Shown here piece after piece: positions 34,535 through 44,269 of a stretch of DNA of 64,000 nt (position 1 is the stretch's first letter; the number at the start of each line of letters is the position of its first letter). The notes under the pieces are model-generated. The model was not told the origin of the DNA and searched no databases. It worked only from the letters and a program-made list of their open reading frames with translations. The translations under genes and the position numbers were made by a program. The DNA comes from Streptomyces sp. M92. Its GTDB lineage: Bacteria > Actinomycetota > Actinomycetes > Streptomycetales > Streptomycetaceae. The DNA lies in the NCBI RefSeq assembly GCF_028473745.1, contig NZ_CP101137.1, forward strand, positions 682,001-746,000, in the 5' to 3' direction.

Positions 34535-34688
34535 ATAGCGGCGTGTCGCGTACATCTGTGCGCGCCGTCTGCCGCAGCATAGCCGCTCATACGATCTCCT
34601 GCCTCGGCTGGTCGGCTACCGCGGCGCCTTCATGACCTTGAGGACTCCGCAGCGTGCCGCGCGGTTCCCGGACATGGAGAAGGACATG

Positions 34689-34710
34689 AAAAAGGACCCC
34701 GGCGGGGTCC
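34689..34710 (-). terminator. Rho-independent terminator after the tRNA-Asn pair
   Basis: On the minus strand GGACCCC-GC-CGGGGTCC is followed by TTTTT, a classical hairpin and U-tract 13 bases beyond the 3' end of the first tRNA-Asn. Confidence 0.85.
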
Positions 34711-34722
34711 TCGTTCACCATG

Positions 34723-34795
34723 CTCCCCCGACTGGACTCGAACCAGTAACCTGCCGGTTAACAGCCGGCTGCTCTGCCAATTGAGCTACGGAGGA
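34723..34795 (-). tRNA. tRNA-Asn (GTT), copy 1
   Basis: Cloverleaf with acceptor TCCTCCG/CGGGGGA, anticodon loop CTGTTAA and T-arm ACTGGTTCGAGTCCAGT; G discriminator. It is the downstream member of a tandem pair five bases apart, differing only in the acceptor stem. Confidence 0.95.
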
Positions 34796-34800
34796 CCGAG

Positions 34801-34873
34801 CTCCCCGGACTGGACTCGAACCAGTAACCTGCCGGTTAACAGCCGGCTGCTCTGCCAATTGAGCTACCGAGGA
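34801..34873 (-). tRNA. tRNA-Asn (GTT), copy 2
   Basis: Same cloverleaf as copy 1 except for the acceptor stem TCCTCGG/CCGGGGA. The two copies are probably co-transcribed from the right and ended by the terminator at 34689-34710. Confidence 0.95.
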
Positions 34874-35023
34874 AGGTCTCGTGTCGCATCGAACGCGTCG
34901 GCCTGGGTATTCGCCAGGGGGCGCGCGCTCGCTGCGACACATACATTAGCGCAAGCAGGGGGGTGCTCCGCCAATCGGTACTCCCCGGCACCTCGGAGCC
35001 AGAGCAAGGGAAGGGTGGCCGCC

Positions 35024-35323
35024 ATGCGTTACAGGGTCACGTTCGTCGTCGGACTCGCCGTGGGTTACGTGCTGGGCACGAAGGCCGGGCGGGAACGTTA
35101 CGAGCAGTTGCGGAGGTCCGCCCGGCAGGTCGCGCAGAACCCGGCCGTGCGCAACACCGCCGAGTCCGCGGCGCAGCAGGGCAGGCAGTTCGCCGACAAG
35201 GCGTACCACGTGGTGAGCGACCGGGTCGGGGACCGGATGCCCGACTCGGTGGCCCAGCGGGTGCGGTCGCTGCGCGAGCGCAACGGCAGCGGCCCGGACG
35301 ACTGGGGCACCAGCAACACCTGA
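35024..35323 (+). CDS. YtxH-domain small membrane-anchored protein
   Basis: A 99-aa protein. The first 20 residues (RVTFVVGLAVGYVLGTKAG) form a glycine-zipper-like membrane anchor followed by a charged helix (GRERYEQLRRSARQVAQNP) and amphipathic helices, the standard YtxH architecture. A ribosome site AAGGGAAGGG precedes the ATG at 35024; longer frames run through the tRNA genes and are spurious. Family members are general-stress proteins; function unknown. Confidence 0.82.
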   Translation: MRYRVTFVVGLAVGYVLGTKAGRERYEQLRRSARQVAQNPAVRNTAESAAQQGRQFADKAYHVVSDRVGDRMPDSVAQRVRSLRERNGSGPDDWGTSNT

Positions 35324-35378
35324 CGCCCGTGCCCCCACCGGGTACGGACACCTCTCCCGGTACGGCAGAATTTCGGGC

Positions 35379-36833
35379 ATGGGGATAGTCGCCGGGTTGG
35401 ACAGTTCGCCCGATTTCACTCGTATCGTCGTCTGTGACTCGGACACCGGTTCCGTGCTGCGGCAGGGCTACGCGCCTCATCCGGTGGAGAGCCCCGAGGG
35501 CGGGGGCCGGCCCGCCGACGTCGATCCGCAGGCCTGGCTGCTGTCCCTGGGCGAGGCGGCCGGCGGCGGGCTGCTGGAGGGCGTGCAGGCCATCGGCGTG
35601 TCCGCGCAGGCGAACTCGGTCGTGCCGCTGGACGCCCAGGGCAACACGGTGCGCCCGGCCATGGTGGGCGGTGACAAGCGCTCGCAGGTGGCGGCGGCCG
35701 ACCTGATCGACGCCTTCGGCGGGCGCGAGGCGTGGGCGCAGGCCGTGGGCTGTGTCCCGCAGGCCGCGCAGGCGGTGACGAAACTGCGCTGGCTGGCGCG
35801 GAGCGAGCCGGAGGCCGCCGCGCGGACCGCGGCCCTGCTCCAGGCCCACGACTGGCTGGTGTGGCAGCTGCTCGGGCGGCCGGCCCGGCGCACCACCGAC
35901 CGGGGCGGGGCGTCCGGCACCGGGTACTGGTCGGCGGCGACCGGCGGGTACCGGCCCGACCTGGTCGAGCTGGCGCTCGGGCACCAGGCGGTGCTGCCGG
36001 AGGTGATCGGCCCCGCCGACGCGGCCGGTACGACGCCGGAGGGGCTGCTGATCTCCGCCGGGACCGGCGAGACCCAGGCCGCCGCCTTCGGGCTCGGCAT
36101 CGGGCTGGGCGACGCGGTGGTGTCGCTGGGGGCCTCCGGGTCCGTGATGGCCGTGCACACCGAGCCGCTCGTCGACCAGTCCGGGATGATCACCGCCCTG
36201 GCGGACGCCACCGGCATGCACCTGCCCGTCGTCACCACCCTGAACGCCGTACGGACCCTGCGCGGCACCGCCGAACTGCTCGGCGCGGCGGATCTGGAGA
36301 GCCTGTCCGAGCTGGCGATGAAGTCGACGCCGGGCGCGCACGGGCTGGTGCTGCTGCCCTATCTGGAGGGCGAGCGCACCCCGAACCTGCCGCACACGGC
36401 CGGGACGCTGGCGGGGCTCAGGCGCGAGTCGATGAGGCCGGAGCACCTGGCGCGGGCGGCGTTCGAGGGGATGCTGTGCGGCCTCGCGGACGCCCTGGAC
36501 GTGCTGCGCGGCCGGGGCGTGGACGTGCGGCGGGTCTTCCTGCTGGGCGCGGCGGCCGAGCTGCCGGCGGTGCAGGCGGCGGCGCCCATGCTGTTCGGCA
36601 CGCAGGTCGTCGTGCCGCAGCCCGCCGACTACGCCGCGCTCGGCTCGGCCCGGCAGGCGGCCTGGGCGCTGGGTGTGTCCCAGGGCACGCTGGACCCGCG
36701 CACTCCCCCTCTCTGGCAGGGCGCGGTGGCCCAGGTGCTGGAGCCGGGCGAGGAGCTGGCCGTGGGGCAGGCGGTGCGGCAGCAGTTCGTGTCGGTGCGG
36801 GAGCAGACGCACCCGGGGGCACTGCACGGGTGA
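35379..36833 (+). CDS. FGGY-family sugar kinase (xylulokinase-like)
   Basis: A 484-aa FGGY kinase. The first phosphate site is VAGLDSSPDFTRIVV, the substrate side ISAQANSVVPLD, and the FGGY signature regions are DWLVWQLLGRPARRTTDRGGASGTG and GLVLLPYLEGERTPNLP, with the C-terminal VRRVFLLGAAAELPAVQ site for ATP. The closest characterised relatives are xylulokinases, which phosphorylate D-xylulose at O5. No pentose genes are adjacent. Sugar specificity is not certain from sequence. Confidence 0.82.
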   Translation: MGIVAGLDSSPDFTRIVVCDSDTGSVLRQGYAPHPVESPEGGGRPADVDPQAWLLSLGEAAGGGLLEGVQAIGVSAQANSVVPLDAQGNTVRPAMVGGDKRSQVAAADLIDAFGGREAWAQAVGCVPQAAQAVTKLRWLARSEPEAAARTAALLQAHDWLVWQLLGRPARRTTDRGGASGTGYWSAATGGYRPDLVELALGHQAVLPEVIGPADAAGTTPEGLLISAGTGETQAAAFGLGIGLGDAVVSLGASGSVMAVHTEPLVDQSGMITALADATGMHLPVVTTLNAVRTLRGTAELLGAADLESLSELAMKSTPGAHGLVLLPYLEGERTPNLPHTAGTLAGLRRESMRPEHLARAAFEGMLCGLADALDVLRGRGVDVRRVFLLGAAAELPAVQAAAPMLFGTQVVVPQPADYAALGSARQAAWALGVSQGTLDPRTPPLWQGAVAQVLEPGEELAVGQAVRQQFVSVREQTHPGALHG

Positions 36834-36911
36834 ACCGGAGGGCCCGGTACCGCTCGTAGGCCGGAATTTGCCGCGCTCTTGGGTTAATTCGGTTGAGGTA
36901 ACGCGGGTGGA

Positions 36912-38708
36912 GTGTCCGACGATAGGGGCCAGGGGCAACCAACCGGCCCCGTCGCCGACTCCGAGAGACCCAGCGTGCTCATACGACTCCTGCGGGCCTA
37001 TCTGCGGCCCTACCGGAAACCCATCACCCTGCTGGTGGCGCTGCAGTTCGTGCAGACCTGCGCCAGCCTCTACCTGCCGACGCTGAACGCGGACATCATC
37101 GACAACGGCGTCGTCAAGGGCGACACCGGCTACATCCTGGGCTACGGCGCCCTCATGATCGCCATCTCGCTGGTGCAGGTGGTCGGCAACGTCGGTGCCG
37201 TCTACTTCGGTGCCCGCACCGCCGCCGCGCTCGGCCGGGACGTGCGCGGTGCCGTCTTCGACCGGGTGCAGTCCTTCTCGGCCCGCGAGGTCGGCGGCTT
37301 CGGCGCGCCCTCGCTGATCACCCGGACCACCAACGACGTGCAGCAGGTCCAGATGCTGGCCCTGATGACCTTCACGCTGATGGTGTCGGCGCCGATCATG
37401 TGCGTGGGCGGCATCGTGATGGCCCTCGGTCTGGACGTGCCGCTGTCCGGGGTGCTGGTCGGGGTCGTGCCGGTGCTGGCGGTCTGCGTCACGCTGATCG
37501 TGCGCAGGCTGCGCCCGCTGTTCCGGGCGATGCAGGAGCGCCTCGACACGGTGAACCGGGTGCTGCGCGAGCAGATCACCGGCAACCGCGTCATCCGGGC
37601 CTTCGTGCGCGACGAGTACGAGCAGCAGCGGTTCCGGAAGGCCAACGCCGACCTCACCGAGGTGTCCCTCGGCACGGGCAACCTGCTGGCGCTGATGTTC
37701 CCGGTGGTCATGACGGTGGTGAACCTGTCGTCGATCGCGGTGGTGTGGTTCGGCGCGCACCGGATCGAGAGCGGCGGGATGCAGATCGGCGACCTCACCG
37801 CGTTCCTCGCCTATCTGATGCAGATCGTCATGTCCGTGATGATGGCCACCTTCATGTTCATGATGGTGCCGCGCGCGGAGGTGTGCGCCGAGCGCATCCA
37901 GGAGGTGCTGGGCACCCGAAGCAGTGTGGTCCCGCCGTCGGCGCCGGTCACCGAGCTGCGGCGGCACGGGCACCTGGAGGTCCGGGGGGCCGGTTTCCGC
38001 TTCCCGGGGGCCGAGGAGCCGGTGCTCAGGAACATCGGGCTGGTGGCGCGGCCGGGCGAGACGACCGCCGTCATCGGCTCGACCGGCAGCGGCAAGTCCA
38101 CCCTGCTCAGCCTGGTCCCGCGGCTGGTCGACGCCACGGAGGGCGAGGTGCTGGTCGACGGGGTGGACGTACGGACCCTCGATCCGAAGGTGCTGGCCAG
38201 GGTCGTGGGACTGGTGCCGCAGAAGCCGTACCTCTTCGCGGGGACGGTCGCGACCAACCTGCGGTACGGCAATCCGGACGCCACCGACGAGGAGCTGTGG
38301 CACGCGCTGGAGGTGGCGCAGGCCAGGGAGTTCGTCTCCGCGCTGGACGGCGGGCTGGACGCGCCGGTCTCCCAGGGCGGCACCAACGTGTCGGGCGGTC
38401 AGCGGCAGCGGCTCGCCATCGCCCGCACGCTGGTGCAGCGACCGGAGATCTACCTCTTCGACGACTCCTTCTCCGCCCTCGACTACGCGACCGACGCGGC
38501 GCTGCGGGCCGAGCTGGGCCGGGAGACGGCCGAGGCGACCGTGGTGATCGTGGCGCAGCGGGTGGCGACCATCAGGGACGCGGACCGGATCATCGTGCTG
38601 GACGAGGGGCGGGTGGTCGGCGAGGGCCGGCACCACGAGCTGATGGCGGACAACGAGACCTACCGGGAGATCGTGCTCTCCCAGCTCACGGAAGCGGAGG
38701 CTGCCTGA
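36912..38708 (+). CDS. ABC exporter half-transporter, subunit A (degenerate catalytic site)
   Basis: A 598-aa type IV ABC exporter subunit: six transmembrane helices in residues about 20-320, then the nucleotide-binding domain. Walker A is GSTGSGKSTL, the Q-loop LVPQKPYLFAG, the signature NVSGGQRQRL, and Walker B EIYLFDDSFSALD, where the catalytic Glu is Asp. The start GTG at 36912 is uncertain (a GTG at 36975 is an alternative). It overlaps the next gene by TGATG. With its partner it makes a heterodimer; the Asp here is the degenerate-site pattern of BmrCD and TM287/288. Substrate (drug, lipid or peptide) unknown. Confidence 0.88.
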   Translation: MSDDRGQGQPTGPVADSERPSVLIRLLRAYLRPYRKPITLLVALQFVQTCASLYLPTLNADIIDNGVVKGDTGYILGYGALMIAISLVQVVGNVGAVYFGARTAAALGRDVRGAVFDRVQSFSAREVGGFGAPSLITRTTNDVQQVQMLALMTFTLMVSAPIMCVGGIVMALGLDVPLSGVLVGVVPVLAVCVTLIVRRLRPLFRAMQERLDTVNRVLREQITGNRVIRAFVRDEYEQQRFRKANADLTEVSLGTGNLLALMFPVVMTVVNLSSIAVVWFGAHRIESGGMQIGDLTAFLAYLMQIVMSVMMATFMFMMVPRAEVCAERIQEVLGTRSSVVPPSAPVTELRRHGHLEVRGAGFRFPGAEEPVLRNIGLVARPGETTAVIGSTGSGKSTLLSLVPRLVDATEGEVLVDGVDVRTLDPKVLARVVGLVPQKPYLFAGTVATNLRYGNPDATDEELWHALEVAQAREFVSALDGGLDAPVSQGGTNVSGGQRQRLAIARTLVQRPEIYLFDDSFSALDYATDAALRAELGRETAEATVVIVAQRVATIRDADRIIVLDEGRVVGEGRHHELMADNETYREIVLSQLTEAEAA

Positions 38709-40636
38709 TGGCGGGGCCTGCGGGTCGCATGATGGCCGGGGGCGGCCCCGACCAGCGTTCGATGGACTTCAAGGGGTCGGGCAAGCGGCTGATCGCCCAG
38801 TTCCGGCCGGAGCGGGCGACCCTGTTCACGCTGCTGGCGTGCGTGGTCGTCAGCGTCGGCCTCAGCGTGGTCGGGCCGAAGATCCTCGGCCGGGCCACCG
38901 ACCTGGTCTTCGCCGGCATCGTCGGGCGGGACATGCCGTCCGGGCCCACGAAGGAACAGGTCCTGGAGTCGATGCGGGAGCGCGGTGAGGGCAACGTCGC
39001 CGACATGCTCCGCTCCACGGACTTCACGCCGGGCCAGGGCATCGACTTCGGCGCGGTGGGCGAGGTGCTGCTGCTGGCGCTGGCGGTGTTCGGCGCGGCG
39101 GGGCTGCTGATGGCGGTGGCGACGCGGCTGGTGAACCGGGCGGTGAACCGCACCATGTTCCGGCTGCGCGAGGACGTGCAGACGAAGCTGTCGCGGCTGC
39201 CGCTGTCGTACTTCGACAAGCGGCAGCGGGGCGAGGTGCTGAGCCGGGCGACGAACGACATCGACAACATCCAGCAGACGCTGCAGCAGTCGATGGGGCA
39301 GCTCATCAACTCGCTGCTGACGATCATCGGCGTGCTGGCGATGATGTTCTACGTCTCCTGGATCCTGGCCCTGGTGGCGCTGGTGACGGTGCCGCTGTCG
39401 TTCGTGGTGGCCACGCGGGTGGGCAAGCGGTCGCAGCCGCAGTTCGTGCGGCAGTGGCGCTCGACGGGCGCGCTGAACGCGCACATCGAGGAGATGTACA
39501 CCGGGCACACGCTGGTGAAGGTGTTCGGGCGCCAGGAGGAGTCGGCGAAGCAGTTCGCCGAGCAGAACGAGGCGCTGTACGAGGCCGGGTTCAAGGCGCA
39601 GTTCAACAGCGGGATCATGCAGCCGCTGATGATGTTCGTGTCCAACCTGAACTACGTGCTGGTCGCGGTGGTGGGCGGACTGCGGGTGGCCTCGGGTTCC
39701 CTCTCCATCGGTGACGTGCAGGCCTTCATCCAGTACTCCCGGCAGTTCTCGATGCCGCTGACGCAGGTCGCGTCGATGGCGAACCTGGTGCAGTCGGGCG
39801 TGGCGTCGGCGGAGCGGGTCTTCGAGCTGCTGGACGCCGAGGAGCAGTCGGCGGACCCGATCCCGGGTGTGCGGCCGGAGGATCTGCGCGGGCGGGTGGA
39901 GCTGGAGCACGTGTCGTTCCGCTACGACCCCGAGAAGCCGCTGATCGAGGACCTGTCGCTGAAGGTGGAGCCGGGTCACACGGTCGCCATCGTCGGCCCC
40001 ACTGGCGCCGGCAAGACCACCCTGGTCAACCTGCTGATGCGGTTCTACGAGGTCTCCGGCGGCCGGATCACCCTGGACGGCGTGGACATCGCCAAGATGT
40101 CCCGGGACGAGCTGCGCTCCGGCATCGGCATGGTGCTCCAGGACACCTGGCTGTTCGGCGGGACCATCGCGGAGAACATCGCGTACGGGGCGTCGCGGAA
40201 GGTGACGCGCGGGGAGATCGAGGAGGCGGCGCGGGCCGCGCACGCCGACCGGTTCGTGCGGACGCTGCCCGACGGCTACGACACGGTGATCGACGACGAG
40301 GGCACGGGGGTGAGCGCGGGCGAGAAGCAGCTGATCACGATCGCGCGGGCGTTCCTGTCCGACCCGGTGATCCTGGTGCTGGACGAGGCGACGAGTTCCG
40401 TGGACACCCGTACCGAGGTGCTGATCCAGAAGGCGATGGCCAAGCTGGCGCACGGGCGGACGTCCTTCGTCATCGCGCACCGGCTGTCGACGATCCGCGA
40501 CGCCGACGTGATCTTGGTGATGGAGAATGGGTCCATCATCGAGCAGGGCACGCACGGCGAACTGCTGGCGGCCGGCGGCGGGTACGCGCGCCTGTACGCG
40601 GCGCAGTTCGCGCAGGCGGTCGCCGAGGTCGACTGA
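38708..40636 (+). CDS. ABC exporter half-transporter, subunit B
   Basis: A 642-aa partner subunit. Compared with subunit A it has an extra extracytoplasmic segment of about 60 residues after helix 1 (VGRDMPSGPTKEQVLESM to FTPGQGIDFG). NBD: Walker A GPTGAGKTTL, Q-loop GMVLQDTWLFGG, signature GVSAGEKQLI (LSGGQ degenerated) and Walker B VILVLDEATSSVD with the catalytic Glu present. The two subunits therefore complement each other with one functional composite ATP site. TGATG overlap with subunit A indicates stoichiometric synthesis. Confidence 0.9.
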   Translation: MAGPAGRMMAGGGPDQRSMDFKGSGKRLIAQFRPERATLFTLLACVVVSVGLSVVGPKILGRATDLVFAGIVGRDMPSGPTKEQVLESMRERGEGNVADMLRSTDFTPGQGIDFGAVGEVLLLALAVFGAAGLLMAVATRLVNRAVNRTMFRLREDVQTKLSRLPLSYFDKRQRGEVLSRATNDIDNIQQTLQQSMGQLINSLLTIIGVLAMMFYVSWILALVALVTVPLSFVVATRVGKRSQPQFVRQWRSTGALNAHIEEMYTGHTLVKVFGRQEESAKQFAEQNEALYEAGFKAQFNSGIMQPLMMFVSNLNYVLVAVVGGLRVASGSLSIGDVQAFIQYSRQFSMPLTQVASMANLVQSGVASAERVFELLDAEEQSADPIPGVRPEDLRGRVELEHVSFRYDPEKPLIEDLSLKVEPGHTVAIVGPTGAGKTTLVNLLMRFYEVSGGRITLDGVDIAKMSRDELRSGIGMVLQDTWLFGGTIAENIAYGASRKVTRGEIEEAARAAHADRFVRTLPDGYDTVIDDEGTGVSAGEKQLITIARAFLSDPVILVLDEATSSVDTRTEVLIQKAMAKLAHGRTSFVIAHRLSTIRDADVILVMENGSIIEQGTHGELLAAGGGYARLYAAQFAQAVAEVD

Positions 40637-40670
40637 CCGCGCGGCCACGGACACGAGGGGGAACAGGACG

Positions 40671-40907
40671 ATGGCGGACGACAGCAAGGCCGCGGGTACG
40701 GACGGGACGGGCGACGGCACCGGGTATCGGGCGGGCGCGGGACTGGCGCTGTGGCTGCCGATCGGTGTGGCGCTGGGCCTCAGCCTCGGGCAGCTGAGCG
40801 GCAACCTGGGGCTGGGCGTCGCGCTCGGGATCGCGGGCGGCGTGGCGGTCGGTGCCGGTGTCGACGCCGGGAAACGGCGGGAGGCGGCGGGCCCGGGCGA
40901 CGCCTGA
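40671..40907 (+). CDS. Small two-helix membrane protein
   Basis: A 78-aa protein. A polar 20-residue start is followed by hydrophobic Gly-rich segments (GAGLALWLPIGVALGLSLG and LGLGVALGIAGGVAVGAGVDAG) suggesting two membrane helices, then a charged tail. GAGGGGGAAC precedes the ATG, 34 bp after the exporter gene. It may be an accessory of the exporter; function unknown. Confidence 0.65.
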   Translation: MADDSKAAGTDGTGDGTGYRAGAGLALWLPIGVALGLSLGQLSGNLGLGVALGIAGGVAVGAGVDAGKRREAAGPGDA

Positions 40908-40942
40908 CCGGACCGCCACCGGTCCCGGCCGAGGTACCCGCC

Positions 40943-42226
40943 TCAGTCGAGGTACCCGCGCAGCTGGTCCGCGTAGGCGTGGTCCCGCAGCTTGTTGAGC
41001 GTCTTGGACTCGATCTGGCGGATCCGCTCGCGGGTGACCCCGAAGATGCGGCCTATCTCCTCCAGCGTGCGGGGCCGGCCGTCGACCAGGCCGTACCGGA
41101 GCTGGACGACCTTGCGCTCGCGTTCGCCGAGGGTGGAGAGCACCGCCTCCAGGTGCTGGCGCAGCAGCAGGAACGCGGCGGACTCGACGGGGCTGGCGGC
41201 GTCGCCGTCCTCGATGAGGTCGCCGAGGGCGACGTCGTCCTCCTCCCCCACCGGGGCGTGCAGCGAGACCGGCTCCTGGGCGAGGCGCAGCACCTCGCCG
41301 ACCCGCTCGGGGGCCAGGTCCAGGTGGGCGGCGACCTCCTGCGGCGTCGGCTCGTAACCGCGTTCCTGGAGCATGCGGCGCTGGACGCGGACCACCCGGT
41401 TGATCAGTTCCACGACGTGCACGGGGACGCGGATGGTGCGCGCCTGGTCGGCCAGCGCCCGCGACATGGCCTGGCGGATCCACCAGGTGGCGTAGGTGGA
41501 GAACTTGAAGCCGCGGGCGTAGTCGAACTTCTCCACGGCCCGGATCAGCCCGAGGTTCCCCTCCTGGACCAGGTCCAGCATGGTCAGTCCGCGTCCGACG
41601 TACCGCTTGGCCACCGACACCACGAGCCGCAGGTTCGCCTCGATCAGGCGGCGCTTGGCCAGGCGCCCCATGACGACGAGCCGGTCGAGGTCCAGGGCGA
41701 GCCGGCTGTCCAGGTCGGGGGTGAGCCGCAGCTTCTCCTCGGCGAACAGCCCGGCCTCCACCCGTCGGGCGAGGTCGACCTCCTCGGCGGCGCTGAGCAG
41801 CGGGATCCGGCCGATCTCCCGCAGGTACTGGCGGAACAGGTCGGAGGAGGGCCCGCCGCTCTCCGTGCGGGTGGGCGGCGGCGGTTCGACGGAGACGACG
41901 GCGTCCGCGGCCGCGTCGTCCTCGACGGGCCGGTCGTCGGGGTGGTGCACGGCGCGGGGCTGCGGCGGCATCGCGACGAGGACGCCGCCGGCCGGGTCCG
42001 GCTCCGCGCCGTCGGTACTGGTGTCGGTCTGGGTGAGGGTCTGGGTCTGCACGGGGGCGACCTCCAGGATGGACGCGGCCGGCGGCGGCCGGCGGCGGTA
42101 CTTCGGGACGGAGCCGGCTCGCACGCCGCTGTCCGCCCCGCACGCGTTGGACGGAACCGCGGGGATCGTGGGGACCCGGCCGCGCTCCGAGGACTCAGGC
42201 ACCGCCCCCAGTGTGGGGTAAGACAC
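40943..42226 (-). CDS. hrdA: RNA polymerase sigma-70-family factor HrdA type
   Basis: A sigma factor of up to 427 aa. Region 1.2/2.1 begins [21 protein letters not shown], region 2 is [38 protein letters not shown] with the -10 segment [13 protein letters not shown], and region 4 ends [22 protein letters not shown]. The 120-residue N-terminal extension is Pro/Thr-rich and not conserved; the GTG at 42226 has no clear ribosome site, so the start may be internal. It is a group 2 (non-essential principal-like) sigma factor similar to HrdA by length and position next to dnaG; hrdC or hrdD identity is the alternative. Confidence 0.82.
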   Translation of the reverse strand: MSYPTLGAVPESSERGRVPTIPAVPSNACGADSGVRAGSVPKYRRRPPPAASILEVAPVQTQTLTQTDTSTDGAEPDPAGGVLVAMPPQPRAVHHPDDRPVEDDAAADAVVSVEPPPPTRTESGGPSSDLFRQYLREIGRIPLLSAAEEVDLARRVEAGLFAEEKLRLTPDLDSRLALDLDRLVVMGRLAKRRLIEANLRLVVSVAKRYVGRGLTMLDLVQEGNLGLIRAVEKFDYARGFKFSTYATWWIRQAMSRALADQARTIRVPVHVVELINRVVRVQRRMLQERGYEPTPQEVAAHLDLAPERVGEVLRLAQEPVSLHAPVGEEDDVALGDLIEDGDAASPVESAAFLLLRQHLEAVLSTLGERERKVVQLRYGLVDGRPRTLEEIGRIFGVTRERIRQIESKTLNKLRDHAYADQLRGYLD

Positions 42227-42296
42227 ATCGCCGCCACGAGGGGCGTGCGGTGACTTTTTGCGTCCGGGGCGTGACCGGACGGTTACCCGGGGGCGT

Positions 42297-44240
42297 TCAG
42301 AGCGCGGCGGCGCCGTGTTCGCGCAGGGTCTGGTCGTACTGCTGGAGGACCCAGAGCTCGTTCTGCACGGCGGCCAGTTCGGCGGGGTCGCCGTGGCCGG
42401 TGAGCCGGGTGAGGCGGCCCGTGATCTCGCGGATGCGGCGTTCGACGGCGCGGCGGCGGACGGTCACCAGCTGGGCGCCCGCGTAGACCTCGTCGACGTC
42501 CTTGACGCCCCGGTGCAGCATGATCGCCTCGACGGCCAGCTCGGTGACCGTCGCGCGGACGGTGTCGTCCGGGGCCGCGTCGCGGACGCGGACCAGGTAG
42601 TCCTGCGGGTCCTGGACGCCGAACTCGGCGCCGCCCGCCTCCAGGATCGCCTGGCGCACGGCGGCGTAGGGCGCGGCGGTGAACTCGTCCACGCCGTACG
42701 CGTCGAAGGCCGGGGAGACCAGCTCGGGGCGCTGGAGGGCGAGCTTGAGCAGTTCGCGTTCGGTGGCGAAGACGGGGTTGCGGAGGTTGAGGGCCGGGCC
42801 GCCGCCGCGGGGGCCCGGGGCGGCGGCGGACGCGTACGCCCGCGGGCCACCGCCGTTGCCGTGCTGCTGTCCCCGGTCGGGGCCTGCGGGGCCCTTGCCG
42901 CCCCGGTCGCGGGCCCAGCGGGCGAGCTGGGCGATCCGCTTGACCACGAACTGGGTGTCGAGGATGCCGAGCATGCCGGCGAGCTGCACGGCGACCTCGT
43001 GCTGGGCGCCGCTGTTCTTGATCCGGGCGACGACCGGGGCGGCCTCGTCCAGGGCCGCGGCGCGGCCGGCCGGGGTATCCAGGTCGTAGCGGCCCACGAT
43101 CTGGCGGAGCGCGAACTCGAAGAGCGGGGTGCGCGGCTCCACCAGGTCGGCGACCGCCTCGTCGCCCTTGGCCAGACGCAGGTCGCAGGGGTCCATGCCG
43201 TCGGGGGCGATGGCGATGTAGGTCTCGGCGGCGAACTTCTGGTCGTCCTCGAAGGCGCGCAGGGCCGCCTTCTGGCCGGCCGCGTCGCCGTCGAAGGTGA
43301 AGATCACGCGGGCCGAGCCGTTGTCCATCAGCAGGCGGCGCAGGATCTTGATGTGGTCGCCGCCGAAGGCGGTGCCGCAGGTCGCGATGGCGGTCGTCAC
43401 CCCGGCCAGGTGGCAGGCCATGACGTCGGTGTAGCCCTCGACGACGACCGCGCGGGAGGCCTTCGCGATGTCCTTCTTCGCCAGGTCGATGCCGTACAGC
43501 ACCTGGGACTTGCGGTAGATCGGGGTCTCGGGGGTGTTCAGGTACTTCGGGCCGTTGTCCGCCTCGTAGAGCTTGCGGGCGCCGAAGCCGACGACGTCGC
43601 CGCCGATGTCGCGGATGGGCCACATCAGCCGGCCGCGGAAGCGGTCGATGGGGCCGCGGCGGCCCTCCTGGGAGAGCCCGGAGAGCAGCAGCTCCTTGTC
43701 GCTGAAGCCCTTGCCGCGCAGGAAGCGGGTGAGGTGGTCCCAGCCCTGGGGGCTGTAGCCGACGGAGAAGTGCTCGGCGGCGGCCTGGTCGAAGCCGCGC
43801 TCGGCGAGGAAGGCGCGGCCGGTGTCCGCCTCGGGGCTGCTCGCCAGCTGCTCCGCGTACCACTGGGCGGCGATCTTGTGGGCCTCGACCAGGCGGATGC
43901 GTTCGCCGCGCTGGTGGGTCGGGTTGTACCCGCCCTCCTCGTAACGCAGGGTGATGCCGGCCTGGCCGGCCAGGCGCTCGACGGCCTCCGAGAAGGTGAG
44001 GTGGTCGACCTTCATCACGAACGTGATGGTGTCGCCGCCCTCCTGGCAGCCGAAGCAGTGGAAGAGACCCTTGCTCGGGCTGACCTGGAAGGACGGGGAC
44101 TTCTCGTCGTGGAACGGGCACAGGCCCTTCAGATTGCCGCCGCCCGCGTTGCGTAGCTGGAGGTACTCCGAGACGACGGCGTCGATCGGGACCGCGTCCC
44201 GTACCGCCTTCACGTCCTCGTCGTTGATCCGTCCTGCCAC
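42297..44240 (-). CDS. dnaG: DNA primase
   Basis: A 647-aa primase that lays RNA primers for replication. The zinc ribbon is Cys41/His44 ([12 protein letters not shown]) with Cys62/Cys65 ([10 protein letters not shown]). The RNA-polymerase core includes [21 protein letters not shown] and the TOPRIM motif [17 protein letters not shown] plus [11 protein letters not shown]. The C-terminal 200 residues form the helicase-interacting domain after a Gly-rich linker. GTG start at 44240. Its neighbour is a principal-like sigma factor, an echo of the rpsU-dnaG-rpoD operon though the genes are separated here by 70 bp. Confidence 0.96.
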   Translation of the reverse strand: MAGRINDEDVKAVRDAVPIDAVVSEYLQLRNAGGGNLKGLCPFHDEKSPSFQVSPSKGLFHCFGCQEGGDTITFVMKVDHLTFSEAVERLAGQAGITLRYEEGGYNPTHQRGERIRLVEAHKIAAQWYAEQLASSPEADTGRAFLAERGFDQAAAEHFSVGYSPQGWDHLTRFLRGKGFSDKELLLSGLSQEGRRGPIDRFRGRLMWPIRDIGGDVVGFGARKLYEADNGPKYLNTPETPIYRKSQVLYGIDLAKKDIAKASRAVVVEGYTDVMACHLAGVTTAIATCGTAFGGDHIKILRRLLMDNGSARVIFTFDGDAAGQKAALRAFEDDQKFAAETYIAIAPDGMDPCDLRLAKGDEAVADLVEPRTPLFEFALRQIVGRYDLDTPAGRAAALDEAAPVVARIKNSGAQHEVAVQLAGMLGILDTQFVVKRIAQLARWARDRGGKGPAGPDRGQQHGNGGGPRAYASAAAPGPRGGGPALNLRNPVFATERELLKLALQRPELVSPAFDAYGVDEFTAAPYAAVRQAILEAGGAEFGVQDPQDYLVRVRDAAPDDTVRATVTELAVEAIMLHRGVKDVDEVYAGAQLVTVRRRAVERRIREITGRLTRLTGHGDPAELAAVQNELWVLQQYDQTLREHGAAAL

Positions 44241-44269
44241 GCGTGAATTCTACGGGGGCGGTCCGACAG

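Noticed and set aside
34781..35023. Upstream extension of the YtxH frame across the tRNA-Asn gene
   Set aside because: The extension translates tRNA antisense sequence; the ribosome site and membrane anchor place the start at 35024.
35379..36833. FGGY kinase as part of the arabinan regulon
   Set aside because: It lies 29 kb from the arabinan operon and lacks the TGTTCGA-type motif upstream.
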